Part shown: one piece after another, positions 8,277 through 17,997 of the stretch
Layout of the letters: each line of letters begins with the position of its first letter
Position numbering within the stretch: position 1 is the stretch's first letter
Source of the DNA: Gnetum montanum
Taxonomy: Eukaryota > Streptophyta > Gnetopsida > Gnetales > Gnetaceae
Direction: 5' to 3'
Length of the DNA: 64,000 nt
Assembly: GCA_015680685.1 (NCBI GenBank)
Contig: MNCI01004801.1
Span: 341,363 to 405,362 of the forward strand
The notes under the pieces: generated by a model
The model's database searches: none
What the model was told of the DNA's origin: nothing
Seen by the model: the letters and a program-made list of their open reading frames with translations, nothing else
Position numbers and translations under genes: made by a program

Positions 8277-11200
8277 ATGGGCAAAGGGAAGGAAGTGAAG
8301 GGCCAGGGGAGGAAGGGTCTCAAGTTGACCTTCGCGGAGGAGATGGAAGATATGCTGCAGGGCCTGCCTAGGCCAAGGCTTCCTTCATGGCCCGTGACAT
8401 CTCACAGGTAGGCTCTACTCTCTGCTTCTATTGTGATTTCTTTTGCTTCTTCTTTTGTGCCGTGGATAGTCTCAGCGTATACGCCGAACATAGGGGTTTT
8501 TTAGGCGTATGGGGTTTTGCGGCGTATACGCCAAGTGTCGCTTTATAGCGTAAACTTTTGTCAGCGTAATTTGCTTATTTTATCAGTGTAAATTCTATTC
8601 ACTGTGACAGCATATACGTTGAGGGTTTACTCGGCGTATACGCTGTGCGTGTACAATTGTCTTTTTGGCGTAAACGTGGTTTTCATCTTTCTGGCATAAA
8701 CTTGCTCGTTCGGTGTTGGCGTAGACTGTTTACGCTGAACGCGAACTTAGGCACGTACGCTAAGGATTTCCTCGGCGTATACGCTGGGCATAAGAGGTTC
8801 GGGCGACAGCATAAAATAGTTCATTGTCGGCGTATACACTCAGTGCACAGCGTATATGCTGAGTTCCGGCAGCGTTTTACGCTAAGTGTTCAGCGTATAC
8901 GCTGAGGTCAAGCAGCGTTTTACGCTAAGTGTAAACAATTTTGCCGGCGTGTACGCTGGTTTATGTGGCGTATACGTTGAATGTAAACAGTTAGTGAACT
9001 TTGGTTTTTGCATGTCGATTTATAATGTAAACTTCCGCTTTTTGGGCTAATCTATCGTGGCATCGTGATTATTTGCAGGGACAGTAAGCGTTTCCTCATC
9101 GTTGTTGAGCTTGTTGGGGTGTTTTCATGGGTGGGCCCCATTGAATATGGCGAGGTTCCCCCAGATCTAACTGTGAATGACAACGGGGTTTGGTTCAGGG
9201 AAGGCGCTAGCGAATTTCTGGCTTTCCTGTTAAACAATTTTGAGGTGGCCATCTGGTCAAATTTTAGCGAAGTGATCGCACGGAGTGTGCTTGATGCAAT
9301 GCTACTAGGAGCTGCAGAGGGCGTCATGGTCTTCATAGAAGACATTGACGAGGGACCTCTTGTTAGCAAAGATGGTACTACCCACGGGCCCAGGTCAACA
9401 TGCCCATTAACGCGCGTGTGGGCACTTTTGCCGCGGGGGCTAGATTATCTTAACAATACATTGTTCATAGCTGCCCATGCACATACATTATTCCAGAATC
9501 CTCCCAGGACAGTGTACTGAGTGGCAAGGTAGGAATATGAGTTTATCGTTCTCTTTTCGCTGTTTAGTGTTTGTTTCTTGCTTTGACGCATATTTGTTTA
9601 CAGGCCAAAGGCCAACCCGGACGGGACACTCATTGAAGATGAAGGGTTAGCCCTTGCTCGCACTGCTCTGGAGGCATTCATGACGGGCCCCACCCTTCAT
9701 GGAACCGTACTGGATCAAACGAAAGGTTCAATGGTCCATTTTTATAATCAGTTTTCTAGAGCATTTGCGATGTGCAAAGCTCGTGGGAGGCTTCATGAAG
9801 ACTGGATGGATAACGGGCCAATCTTCCCTCATGACTTTGGCAGCACATCTAAATCTGCCACTAACGGTATGTGATAACCTTTCCTAGATATGTTAGCCAA
9901 TTTGTCCAACTGTTTGGGGTTTTTCTGATATGATCATTTTAAATTGCTTTTACAGTTCATGTACCTCCTAGTGGGGATCCCGTGACAACAGAACGAACCG
10001 AGACTACTTTGTCGATGAAGTTCGGGAAGGTGGCTAAGGCGCAAAAGTGGTTGCATAGGCAAGCTCCATCGTACCTCACTCATTGCCTGGATGATGCTGG
10101 CCTCATGGAGCTCTTTATGATGCCGAGTCCTGATGTATCCATTGGGGAAATGATTGGGATCGTGGACTCTTTTAATGAGTCTGTTTCACACTACAGCACC
10201 CGGATTAAGGGTGTCAAGGTAGTTTTTCGCTTGTCGCCTAAGTTCTTTTTGAACTTATTTGGCGTGCCGGTAGATGGTTTAAATGTGGTATCAGACAGAA
10301 CTCACAAAGAGCTCCAGACAATCCGTGAGTTAGAAGATTGGCTAGGCGTGGCTAAGGGTACCAAGGGATTCCCGATGTAGGGGAAAGAAAAAGTTGTAGC
10401 AGTGAATGAATTATATCCCCTGTTTAGGGCACGGGTGTTCCCTAAAACCTTTTCCCAGGTGAGATGTCTTGGGGTTAAGGCTATTCGTGTCATGCGAACT
10501 GTCTTGGAAACAGGTATGCGGTATAACTGGGCCCAATCTTTGTTGTTGGGCATGTGCAAGGAGATAGTGAGGTTGCGTTCGAACACTGAGGCGCAGTCCC
10601 ATTTCACCTTTGTGTTCTTTGTCGGTTATCTTTGCCGTTTTGCCAAGTTCCTAGTGGTTCGTGTAGACAACAAGTTTGTTCTACAGGATTGGGGTCAATT
10701 ATCCTGCCCGTGGGTCAATCATTTATTCGAGATAGCTAAATCCCAAGACGCACCTAAAGGCATTGATGAATCCACTTCTATTACTACGGGGGGATCATCT
10801 GGCACTTCAATCCACACATGTGATAGTTTGGGGTTGGAGCCAGAAAACTTACCTCTCACTGCTAGGAGGGCAGAGCGGGTTATCAAGGAGACCATTGGTC
10901 ACGCCAAGTCAAAGCTGAAGAGGCCTGAACGCATGACTGAGGAAGTCTCCGATGTGAACCGGCCATGGGTGAAGTGCATACGCTTCAAGATGCCTGGTAA
11001 GCAAAGCTCACCCACTTATTGTTTTATCGTTTCCATTTTGTTTATAATTTTTACTTTAATCGCTTACGCATCATTGCTATTTTGGCTCAATTTTTTAAAA
11101 GTGAGGAAGTAGGCTTTAGAGACCATCACCGAGGAGGAGGAAACCAACACAGAGAAGAATAACGAGGAGGAAAACACAGAGAAGAATCAGAGCGGAGGAA

Positions 11201-12671
11201 CGGAGGAGTTAAAGGAGAATACGACGGAAACAGAGCCATTGGATGATCAGGATGGTATCAACCAGATGTTCAACAGTTTCCTCAAGGGAGATCTAGATTT
11301 GGGCGACCTCCCGGAGGGCGACAAGGATCATGATACGTTTTCCTTTTGTTTCAACTCATCCCGTTAGCTGTCATTTCTACTACGTTTTATTTACATATTT
11401 TCATTTTTCAGACAAAGGGAGCGAGACCAGAACGGTATGCTTAGACGTACCCATGAAGACGGTTCCCCCTGAGAGGACCGCTGAGGTCCGTTCCCGTGCT
11501 CGTGAGCCACTTACTTGGTTGGAGATGCCAAGTAAGATGGATTTTGTGGCTGGGCTCGCGGAGGAAGTCGTTGAACGGATCCAAGAGGCCCACCCTAATA
11601 TAGGTATAAATCATCTAAAGGTTTGGAGTTTCGCATCTCATTTATACTATTACTTTTTTAACACTTGTGTGTTTCGTGTGGGTAGGTGCTCAATTGAAAT
11701 GGGATCCTTCTGAAAACATTAGCATAGAAAGTTTAATCACGCTTTCCCCATAAGTGGAACAGGTATCGAGGCCTATTTACGAGGGGGTTGCAGAAGGCTG
11801 TGTGCACAACGCTAAGTCGTTATGGACTTGTAGGCGTTCCATTAAGCAGTTGTGGCTGCAGATACAGGCAAAAGAAAAGGCCGTCTCTGAGTTGTCAGTG
11901 GAACGTGACGATCTGAAGGCTCGGTACGAATTCGCCGTTGCTAGACTAAGCGGAGATCGCTCCTGGCGAATGTCCGAGGTTACGTATAGTAGGTATTGGG
12001 ACCTACTAAATTGTCATGCGTCGTTGACTCGGAGAATGGTAGAGCACAAAGCCCAAATTGATCTCTTGAATCTTAAATGTCAAGATTGGAAAGCCTTCAC
12101 TTCCAAGGTTCATAAGTGGGGTTAGGATGAGAAAAATCACAAACATTACTATAAGAAGTCATTGAAAGAGGTGTCTGTTGAACAGCGCCAACTAGAGATG
12201 TTTGTGGAGGGTTTAGGTTTGCGTTCGACCTTTGATACTTTTGCTCAGAATACAACTGTGGAGATGGAGTTACCTACAAGGGTGATCACTACTACTTCTG
12301 GGGAAACATCGGTGGGCGAGTTCCCTCTGAAACGTCCTACCTGGTCGGTTGTCAATAAAGGCAAGAATTTGGTAGACGTCGACTTAGGCCTCGATGGGAC
12401 AGATTGGGCTAGCATTCCAGAAGAAGAAATCCTTCATCAGCTGGAATTCGGCTTAGGGGGATCCCCTATGGTAAGCGTTTTGTCCTTATGAAGTTAATTT
12501 ATTGAATAACGTTTAGAATTTTGACATTCGCTTATTCTTGTGTTGGTTGTTTCCTTTTGGCATTTTCAGGATGAAGGTGGCGATGATGCCCAGGAAGCTG
12601 GCCCTAGTGGAACAGGGGCCCATGACGCTGGTGGATCCAAAGGGGATGACCCTCCCGTCCCAGATGCTTAG
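8277..12671 (+). CDS. Antisense eight-exon gene nested in element 1
   Basis: This is a spliced gene on the strand opposite to gag-pol. Proposed exons: 8277-8407, 9079-9528, 9604-9866, 9956-10996, 11120-about 11336, 11412-11603, 11686-12470 and 12570-12671, with GT...AG ends throughout. Phases join cleanly at six junctions and by one acceptor choice at exon 5; the exon 5/6 join is unresolved. The ATG at 8277 follows a TATA box at 8005. The product of roughly 1,000 residues has a basic N-terminus, an FCP1-like HAD region (exons 2-3), an unrecognised helical region (exon 4), an acidic stretch (exon 5), a coiled-coil-like part (exon 7) and a Gly/Asp-rich end. In-frame stops occur at 9518, 10378, about 11751 and 12123, so this copy is probably dead. 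Element 2 holds a homologue with the same exon plan. Confidence 0.8.
8464..8975 (+). repeat. GCGTATACGC-type array in intron 1 of the antisense gene
   Basis: Intron 1 (8408-9078) holds some fifteen copies of GCGTATACGC or variants (for example CAGCGTATACGCCG, GGCGTATACGCTG, AGCGTTTTACGCT). The same palindrome fills the LTR arrays. The 5' UTR just upstream has the GCGTAAAC and GCGTAGAC forms. The array therefore sits close to the start of the antisense transcript, as the LTR array does for the sense transcript. Confidence 0.75.
9079..9866 (+). CDS. FCP1/NIF-like HAD region of the antisense protein (exons 2-3)
   Basis: The segment begins KRFLIVVELVGVFSW, matching the first strand and loop of plant FCP1-like phosphatases (family form LLLLDLNGVL). 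It continues with FREGASEFLAFLLNNFEVAIWS, matching the family's R-P-G-x-x-E-F-L...F-x-V-x-I-W-S block. Then come LTRVWALLP and NTLFIAAHAHTLFQNPPRTVY, matching K-K-L-W...NTLLIDDSPYKALxNPP, and a tail like 'pdG.l..yl..l'. The catalytic first Asp is Glu here and the later D-D pair is A-A. In element 2 the first Asp is kept but the D-D pair is A-C. Hence it is a likely non-catalytic relative used for binding (inference). Exon 2 has one in-frame TGA near its end (9518). Confidence 0.65.
9956..10996 (+). CDS. Unrecognised helical region of the antisense protein (exon 4)
   Basis: This region has about 345 codons and is well matched by element 2 (55281-56319). Shared blocks include KWLHRQAPSYLTHCLDDAGL/MELF against RWLCHGAAPAAITNNLREVGL/MELF, EMIGIVDSFNE, EDWLGV, LYPLFRARVFPK, YNWAQSL, SHFTFVFFVGYLCRFAKFLVV and W-x(4)L-x-x-PW. 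A loose likeness to plant mobile-domain or 'putative plant transposon' proteins (F-x-x-x-LFGVPVDGL) is possible but I could not confirm it. A TAG at 10378 interrupts the frame after KGFPM; element 2 reads through at that position. Confidence 0.6.
11120..12671 (+). CDS. C-terminal region of the antisense protein (exons 5-8)
   Basis: Exon 5 is strongly acidic (many E, N, T). Exon 6 holds WLEMPSKMDFVAGLAEEVVERI, matched in element 2 by W-x-EALDKFAFMEGIVNDMIGRL. Exon 7 has LKWDPSE (element 2: LEWDPKE), then a heptad-like stretch LWLQIQAKEKAVSELSVERD and LKARYEFA, the pair YSRYW...NCHASLTRRMVEHKAQIDLL, and a conserved end PTWSVVNKGK (element 2: PQWTLVEKGK). Exon 8 is Gly/Asp-rich, ends PPVPDA-stop and is low complexity in both elements. 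A TAG follows W-G in exon 7 (about 12123) in both elements. Confidence 0.6.
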
Positions 12672-12964
12672 TGTTTTAGCTTTATTCTTTGTTCATTTTG
12701 TCTTTCTTGATGCAGATTTATACGAGAATTGTGACTTGAAAACAATTGAAATTTGTAATTATATGTAAGAAAATATTTTGTTGATTTTGAATTTAATTGT
12801 GAACACGACATAGCGATATTTAATGTCTTGGCTTACTTTTGAGTTTATTTGCACTTACAATGCGATAATGTAAAATGTTTTTGGGTTTATTTTTCTTTTA
12901 TTTTAAGCGTAATGTACTGGAGTAGTTACAAGTGATATGTGAAAAAGGAAAACAAAGCACACAC

Positions 12965-13165
12965 TAGTTTAAAGCCATTTCGGGCCCCTATGCGTAGTTT
13001 AAGGCCATTTCGGGCCCCGTTGTGAACAAGTAGTATTTTGGGTAAAGTAGGGGAGTTTCCCGGTTGACCGATCATCTCTGATCGTGGCTAGTTTTATGTC
13101 GTTGCGAACATGATAGTTTAACGTCATTTCGGATTGCACGTAGTTTAACGTCGTTTCAGACGAAG
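12965..13165 (+). repeat. Hairpin array C of element 1 (between antisense gene and protease)
   Basis: There are about five units of the form TAGTTTAAGGCCATTTCGGGCC, including TAGTTTAACGTCATTTCGGATT and TAGTTTAACGTCGTTTCAGAC. Each has an AGTTT start and a short inverted repeat (GGCC-loop-GGCC or CGTC-loop-GACG). The array lies between the stop of the antisense gene (12671) and the end of gag-pro (13176). Element 2 has the corresponding array at 58272-58478. Confidence 0.75.
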
Positions 13166-13175
13166 GGTAGTGGTA

Positions 13176-13939
13176 TTATTTTAATTGTTTTTTGATTCTT
13201 TTTAGTTTTATGTCCTGCGATGTATTAACTGGTATGATTTTGTATTCGGCGTCCCCTTCGCTGATCATGTTGAATGGTAATTCAACCCAAGGGACGTCTG
13301 GTGGAATGGCTTCTGTGTTAGTATTTTCAGGTGTTTCGGTGTCTATCACAGTTTCTGTATTGGTTTCTACATGAGGGGTTGCATTTGCAGTGTCAGACGG
13401 AGGTGTTTCGGTTTTAGGAGATTTTTGTTCTGTGTGCGAAGGCTTACTGCCTACCGGTGGTTGCGGATCCTTGTCGTTTCGGCTAGGCTTTTCAAGTTCG
13501 ACCTCCGAGCCTTGGTCCATGTCCACGTGTGATGAAATGATAGGAGTGGCTGCTTCCCCATGTATGATGATTTCACCACCCTCATAAGGCAGGTGAATTT
13601 CTTGGTGTATAGGGGAGGAGACAACTCTCATTTGGGCCAACCAGGGTCTTCCTAATATCAGGTTGAATCCTGGCATCTCATCGACCACTAGGAAATTGGC
13701 GGATGTAGGGAACTAGTCTCCTGCTATGAAATTTAAAGTTATTGTGCCTTTTACCATTACGCGTGATCCGCTGAATGACTTTAGGCACGTAGTTGTGGTT
13801 GGTTTAATTGACTCAGTAAGCCCCAATTGTTCAACGATGGGGTATGGTACAACATTAGTTGTGGCTCCATCGTCTATGTGGACCCTATGTATTTTGAACC
13901 GGTTTATACATATTGTTATGAACATGGGGGCTATTGTTA
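13176..13939 (-). pseudogene. pro: Aspartic protease of element 1 (broken)
   Basis: This is a retropepsin-type protease that would cut the polyprotein. The active-site segment reads VHIDDGATTNVVP, that is D-D-G where many families have D-T/S-G; element 2 shares D-D-G. It is followed by LGLTESI, a hydrophobic strand and FNLILGRPWLAQM, the flap-distal motif typical of Tat-type proteases. A TAG at 13712-13710 (GD-stop-FPTS) replaces the CAG seen in element 2 (GDQFPTN). A Pro/Glu/Thr-rich tail of about 130 residues follows and ends KRIKKQLK-stop at 13176. Element 2 has the same end (MIKKQLRN-stop), so the natural gag-pro reading frame ends here. RT lies 5.5 kb further on. Confidence 0.8.
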
Positions 13940-15170
13940 TCTCCCCTGTTTTCTTGTCCACTTTAATGTTGTCGTCATGGAAGCTTACGGGTTTAGGGAT
14001 AGTCCTGTGGGACGAGTACATCACCGCATGAATGGAAGGTTCATTTGAGGGTAGGTCCTCGCTTACCGGGATTGATGTTAACATACGGACCAAGGCTTCC
14101 CGATGCGTTTGGGATGTTAAAACCAAGTCGTACAAGCTTAATGAAGTGTTTTTTTGTTTCAGTGCTTGGGTAACTTGCGTCAAGGCCGTTGCGAAGTCTC
14201 TACTGCCAGGGACATTTTTATCGGCGATGATTGGGTCCATTGGGCCCAACAGTTTTATTTCCTGCTTTGTTGATTTGTTATTCTTGTTTGGAACTATCGA
14301 TTCAGGTGGTTCTTGTGTTTTAGATGATTCACCGTCGCTGCATGCATTCGGTTGGTCGTTGGATGATGACATGGGCATGGAGTTAAGTGGAGTGGGCTTG
14401 GATGGCCCCATGGCTAGCCATTGGCGTTCCTTCTCCACGCGTTCATGTGTGAGCTTGTCTGCTAGGCGTTCTCGTGCGTGGCATGGAGGTGAAGCTAGCC
14501 TTAGAGCCTGGGGTTGCCCTAGGACCCTTACCACATAAGGAGCTGGGCGGGGTTGCGGTTGGACAGTGTCGAATGTTTGAGCCAAAGGCTGGCTAGGGAC
14601 CCTAAGGACGTAGGGGCTAGGCTTGCCTTGTGCTCGTGAGGTGGAGGTTAGAGGATCGTTAGGACTTTCAGGTGTCCTAACGACGTACGAGGTTGGTTTT
14701 GGTGGAGGTTGAGCCTCGACTGTTGCGATGGCGAGTGGTACCTGGACTATGAAAGGGGTAGGCCGAGTATGGAGGGTTGGTGCACTTGAAGGAGTGACGG
14801 GAGGGATACGCACGACGTATGATTTTTGACGCGTCATGGTGTTGGACGTGGGTATGGCCGAGGGGACTCAGACGATGTATGGCTGCTGTGGGACGCGTGG
14901 TGGTTTAGGCACGGGTGTGGACACAGCCGGGGGAATCCGAACTACGAATGGCCTGCTAGGTGTTTCCTGTTTATACTCGGGGTAGATGGTGTTGATGCGG
15001 GGTGTTTCAAAGTCATCATCAAAGTAGATTGTATTAATGACGTACGGCGCCTCTTTAGTGTTCAGGGGATCTTTATACACCCCCATGGCTTGATTCTGCG
15101 GTTGGATCGGGTTGGCCTCGTCAAAGCTGATTTGGCCGTCATCGATCATTCACTGAATATCCTACTTTAG
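13940..15170 (-). pseudogene. gag-protease linker with repeated PYVVRVP motifs (element 1)
   Basis: This is the in-frame continuation between the gag knuckle and protease. A seven-residue motif, roughly [PS]-[YF]-[VI]-[VL]-R-[VIT]-P, recurs at least seven times with proline-rich spacers of about 20-30 residues: PFVVRIP, PYIV(stop)VP, SYVVRIP, PFIVQVP, SYVVRTP, PYVLRVP and PYVVRVL. After it comes a helical block, ALTQVTQALKQKNTSLSLYD, followed by REALVRMLTSIPV, which is closely kept in element 2. The stop within the second repeat is TGA where the others have CGA. The function is unknown. The repeats may serve as linear binding motifs, which is inference. Confidence 0.7.
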
Positions 15171-15311
15171 AGTGAAACAATAATCCGTACCGTGCCCGTT
15201 TCGTTGATTGTAATCGCAAAAGTGATCCATTTTGAATCCTTTGGGTATGGGTGGCTCATTCGGCGCTGCTAAGCTTGGGTTTTGAATGAGTTAACATAAC
15301 CGGTCATGTCT

Positions 15312-17363
15312 TTAGATGGCCACAGGGGATAACTGTTTGTGTTTCATCAGCCCAGCCTTCAGGAGTTGGTCGAAGAGCTGGGATGGTTTCATTGGCAAAG
15401 GCGTGTATTGAGAGGGTTCTTTCCTCTCGAAGTTTTGCGTACGGTTTGTTGTTGGGTACTGCTGTGATGATGATTCTTGTGTGGTTATGGGAGTTGGTTT
15501 GTTGTAGTTAGTAGGGGCTGCGAGCGGTTGGTTTTGTTGTTGCGCCCCTGCTATCACTGCTATAGTGGCCTTAGCCTTTTCTTTATCTTTTTTAGTGTGT
15601 TGATTTTTAAAGGCTAAGTAAGCAGGGTCATGGCTGTTTTGGGCCGCTTCTTCTATGTTTTTAATTTGTACAAATGCTTGGTTAAGGTCGCACGTGTTAA
15701 GGTAGTACAGCTTAGATTTAAAGAAGTCATTTACAGCCCCTTTTAGAATTGTAAGCAGGTAGGTCTGGGAGATTGGCTCATGTAATTCGTTGAGGGCAGC
15801 GCTCCACCTATGAATGAATTTCTGCACAGGTTCAAGCGGTGCTTGCTTGACCTATATGAGACTGTCCAATCTGGCCTCGGGTTTCAAGTTGTACTTGAAC
15901 CTGGTCACAAACTGGCGTAATAGATCTTCTAAGGAGAAGATGGAATTCCTCAACAAGCCGCGGTACCAGTCGAGTGCTCTCCCCGCGAGGGACATGGGGA
16001 ACACTCGGAGAATAGAATGAGGTCATGCCTGGAGTAGCATGCATTCCAATCTAAATGTTATGAGGTGGGTGTTGGGGTCCATCTCCCCGTTATATTTGGT
16101 TAGCGTGGGTAAGGAGATGCCTTTGGGTAAGGTTAAGGGTGGGACGGAAGAGCTGATGGGGTCATCGTGGTAGAAATCCACTACCTTCAACTCCCCGTCA
16201 GCCACTGTTTTGAGGCGTTTTACCTCGTCAGTTAATTCCTGCATCAATTTTTTGGCATCGGCCCAATCTTAGGTGCTCGGTGAAGCAATGGGCTGGGGGT
16301 ATGGGGCCGTATATAGGTTAGACTGTTGGGTCATGGGTTGAAAGGCCGAAAGCTGGGCGATCGACGGTTGTGTTTGTGGGAAGTTTACATTCGGTGGCAT
16401 GAAGGACAACACATTATAAGAAAAAGGTTGTTGTTGTTGCGGTTGGGGCTGTACCTGGGGAATATTAACTGGTGGAATCATGTGGGGTGGCCCGTGGGGG
16501 TGAGAAGGCTGGTGTGATGGCACACCCATCGCTGGCCATTGCCGCGCCACGTTGTGCGAAGGGGCTCCCGGTTGGGTTACGGTCGTCGAGGGGCCTACGT
16601 GCGCTTGAACATGTGGGATGTAATGAGTGGATGTGGATGCCGGTATCACGTGTGGCATCCCTATCACTCGGGGTGGAAATGTCACTCCCATGCGATCGTG
16701 AGGGGGCGACACTTGTGAGGATGGGCCTACAGTTGCAGTTGGGATGATCGCGAGAGGGAGTGTGTTAGGTTGGGAGTCGCGCAGAGGAGGAATATGCACT
16801 AGCGCTGATGTTTTCGGTGGTGGTGCTTGAGCTTGAGTGAACCTAAGGTGCTGGAGGGGCAGGATCTCCCCTGTATCCAAATGAAAAATGGGGTTAACGT
16901 GCGCCTGTGGGCTCAGAGTGTGGTAGGAGTCCTCGTGCTCGGATTGAGCGATGAAGTCATCCTCCTCTTCTAGTTGGGTCTCCAATGCATGTTGACCTAA
17001 CTTGCGGCTCCTTTGCAGGAGGAGCTGCACGACAAGCTCCGAGTACTGCTCTGGAACGAGGATTACGTCATATGGGGAAGGAGTGAACTCGTGTCCTCCC
17101 CTGTAAAAGAGTTTGAACTGCCTCTTTACTTCCATTTCTGCTCAGTCAACAGCCAGGCCAGCTTGTATCTTAATACATATGAAATTATACTGATCCTGGG
17201 TGATAATGTTGGAGGTTGGATCTCTTCCCTACAACCTTAGGGACCGGTGGGGCCCTGCTGCGGGTTGTACCCCTGGGTGCGGTGTGACGGGTTGTTGGGC
17301 AGCCATGATGTCTAGGATGTTAGTGACTTGAGTGGTGGCGGCGATGGTGTTTGCAGGGTTCAT
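15312..17363 (-). pseudogene. gag: gag of element 1 (broken)
   Basis: This encodes the structural capsid polyprotein. I chose the ATG at 17363-17361 (MNPANTIAATT...). Its frame runs into a stop after about 45 codons and continues through 17135-16269, 16247-16023 and 15827-15312, separated by stops and a possible small frameshift near 15900-16020. Recognisable parts are a Pro/Gln-rich N-terminal half, the capsid entry motif LTKYNGEMDPNTHLITFRLE at about 16120-16060, and FKYNLKPEARLD followed by a helical segment ending KSKLYYLNTC. The C-terminal part is Gln/Pro/Thr-rich and leads into a C-H-C knuckle-like motif (FCDYNQRNGHGTDYC) at about 15230-15180. Element 2 keeps the same blocks, which supports the assignment. 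It is not functional as it stands. Confidence 0.8.
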
Positions 17364-17404
17364 GATGATTGGTTTAGTAACTTGAGTGTGGTGTAAATTT
17401 AATT

Positions 17405-17970
17405 GGTAAAGTGTGGCGTATACGCTTCAACGCTCAATGTATAGCGTCAGCGTAGACAGCGTACAAGATATAAGACTCAGTGTAAACACAAGACTCAGTG
17501 TAAACCAGGCTCAGCGTAAACACAAGACCCAGCGTAAACCAGGCTCAACGTAAACAAAAGACTCAGCATAAACTAGGCTCAACGTAAACACAAGACTCAG
17601 CATAAACAAGGCTTGACATAAACAGAACTCAGCGTAAAACACAAAAAAGTGTAAAACAAAGGGCTCGGTGTAAAACATAGAACTCGGCGTAAACAGGCTC
17701 AGCGTAAAATAATGGACAACACGAAACAATGCAACATAAAAAGAATGTAGCATAAAAACAAGGCAAAAATGAGGTGGCGTTAAAACAAGGTAGCGTACGG
17801 TTTTCTGAGTAAGTTTTTAAGAGGGAGAGCGTAAGTACTGAACAGCGTAGATGCTGGACAATTTGCAGACTGGGTTTTCAGACCGGGCTACGTAGACACA
17901 GAGAGTTCCAGCAGGAGGTGGCATGCGATTGGTGGCGTAGACGCTAGGAAATTTACGGGTAAGGTTTGTA
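17405..17970 (-). repeat. Repetitive leader of element 1
   Basis: This lies between the primer site and gag. It holds a tandem array of about 20-bp units such as 'gactcagcgtaaacaca' and 'ggctcaacgtaaaca' (clearest at 17461-17710), plus scattered GCGTAGAC and GCGTATACGC words. The shared core GCGTAAAC links it to the LTR arrays and to the 5' region of the antisense gene. The one ORF here (17511-17753 minus) is repeat-derived, rich in Y-F-V-L-S, and I do not regard it as a gene. Confidence 0.75.
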
Positions 17971-17974
17971 GAGG

Positions 17975-17992
17975 GCCCTCCTTCTAGTGCCA
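17975..17992 (-). other. Primer-binding site for tRNA-Asn (element 1)
   Basis: On the sense strand the site reads TGGCACTAGAAGGAGGGC, 5 nt after the LTR end. Its complement, CCCTCCTTCTAGTGCCA, is the 3' end of plant tRNA-Asn(GUU): acceptor strand, discriminator G and CCA. The known tRNA ends ...CCTCCTTCTAGCGCCA, so there is one difference. This fixes the minus-strand orientation independently of the coding regions. Confidence 0.8.
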
Positions 17993-17997
17993 ATTTC

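Noticed and set aside
10302-10607. Minus-strand ORFs opposite exon 4 of the antisense gene
   Set aside because: Shadows; element 2 has no counterpart, whereas the plus-strand frame is conserved.
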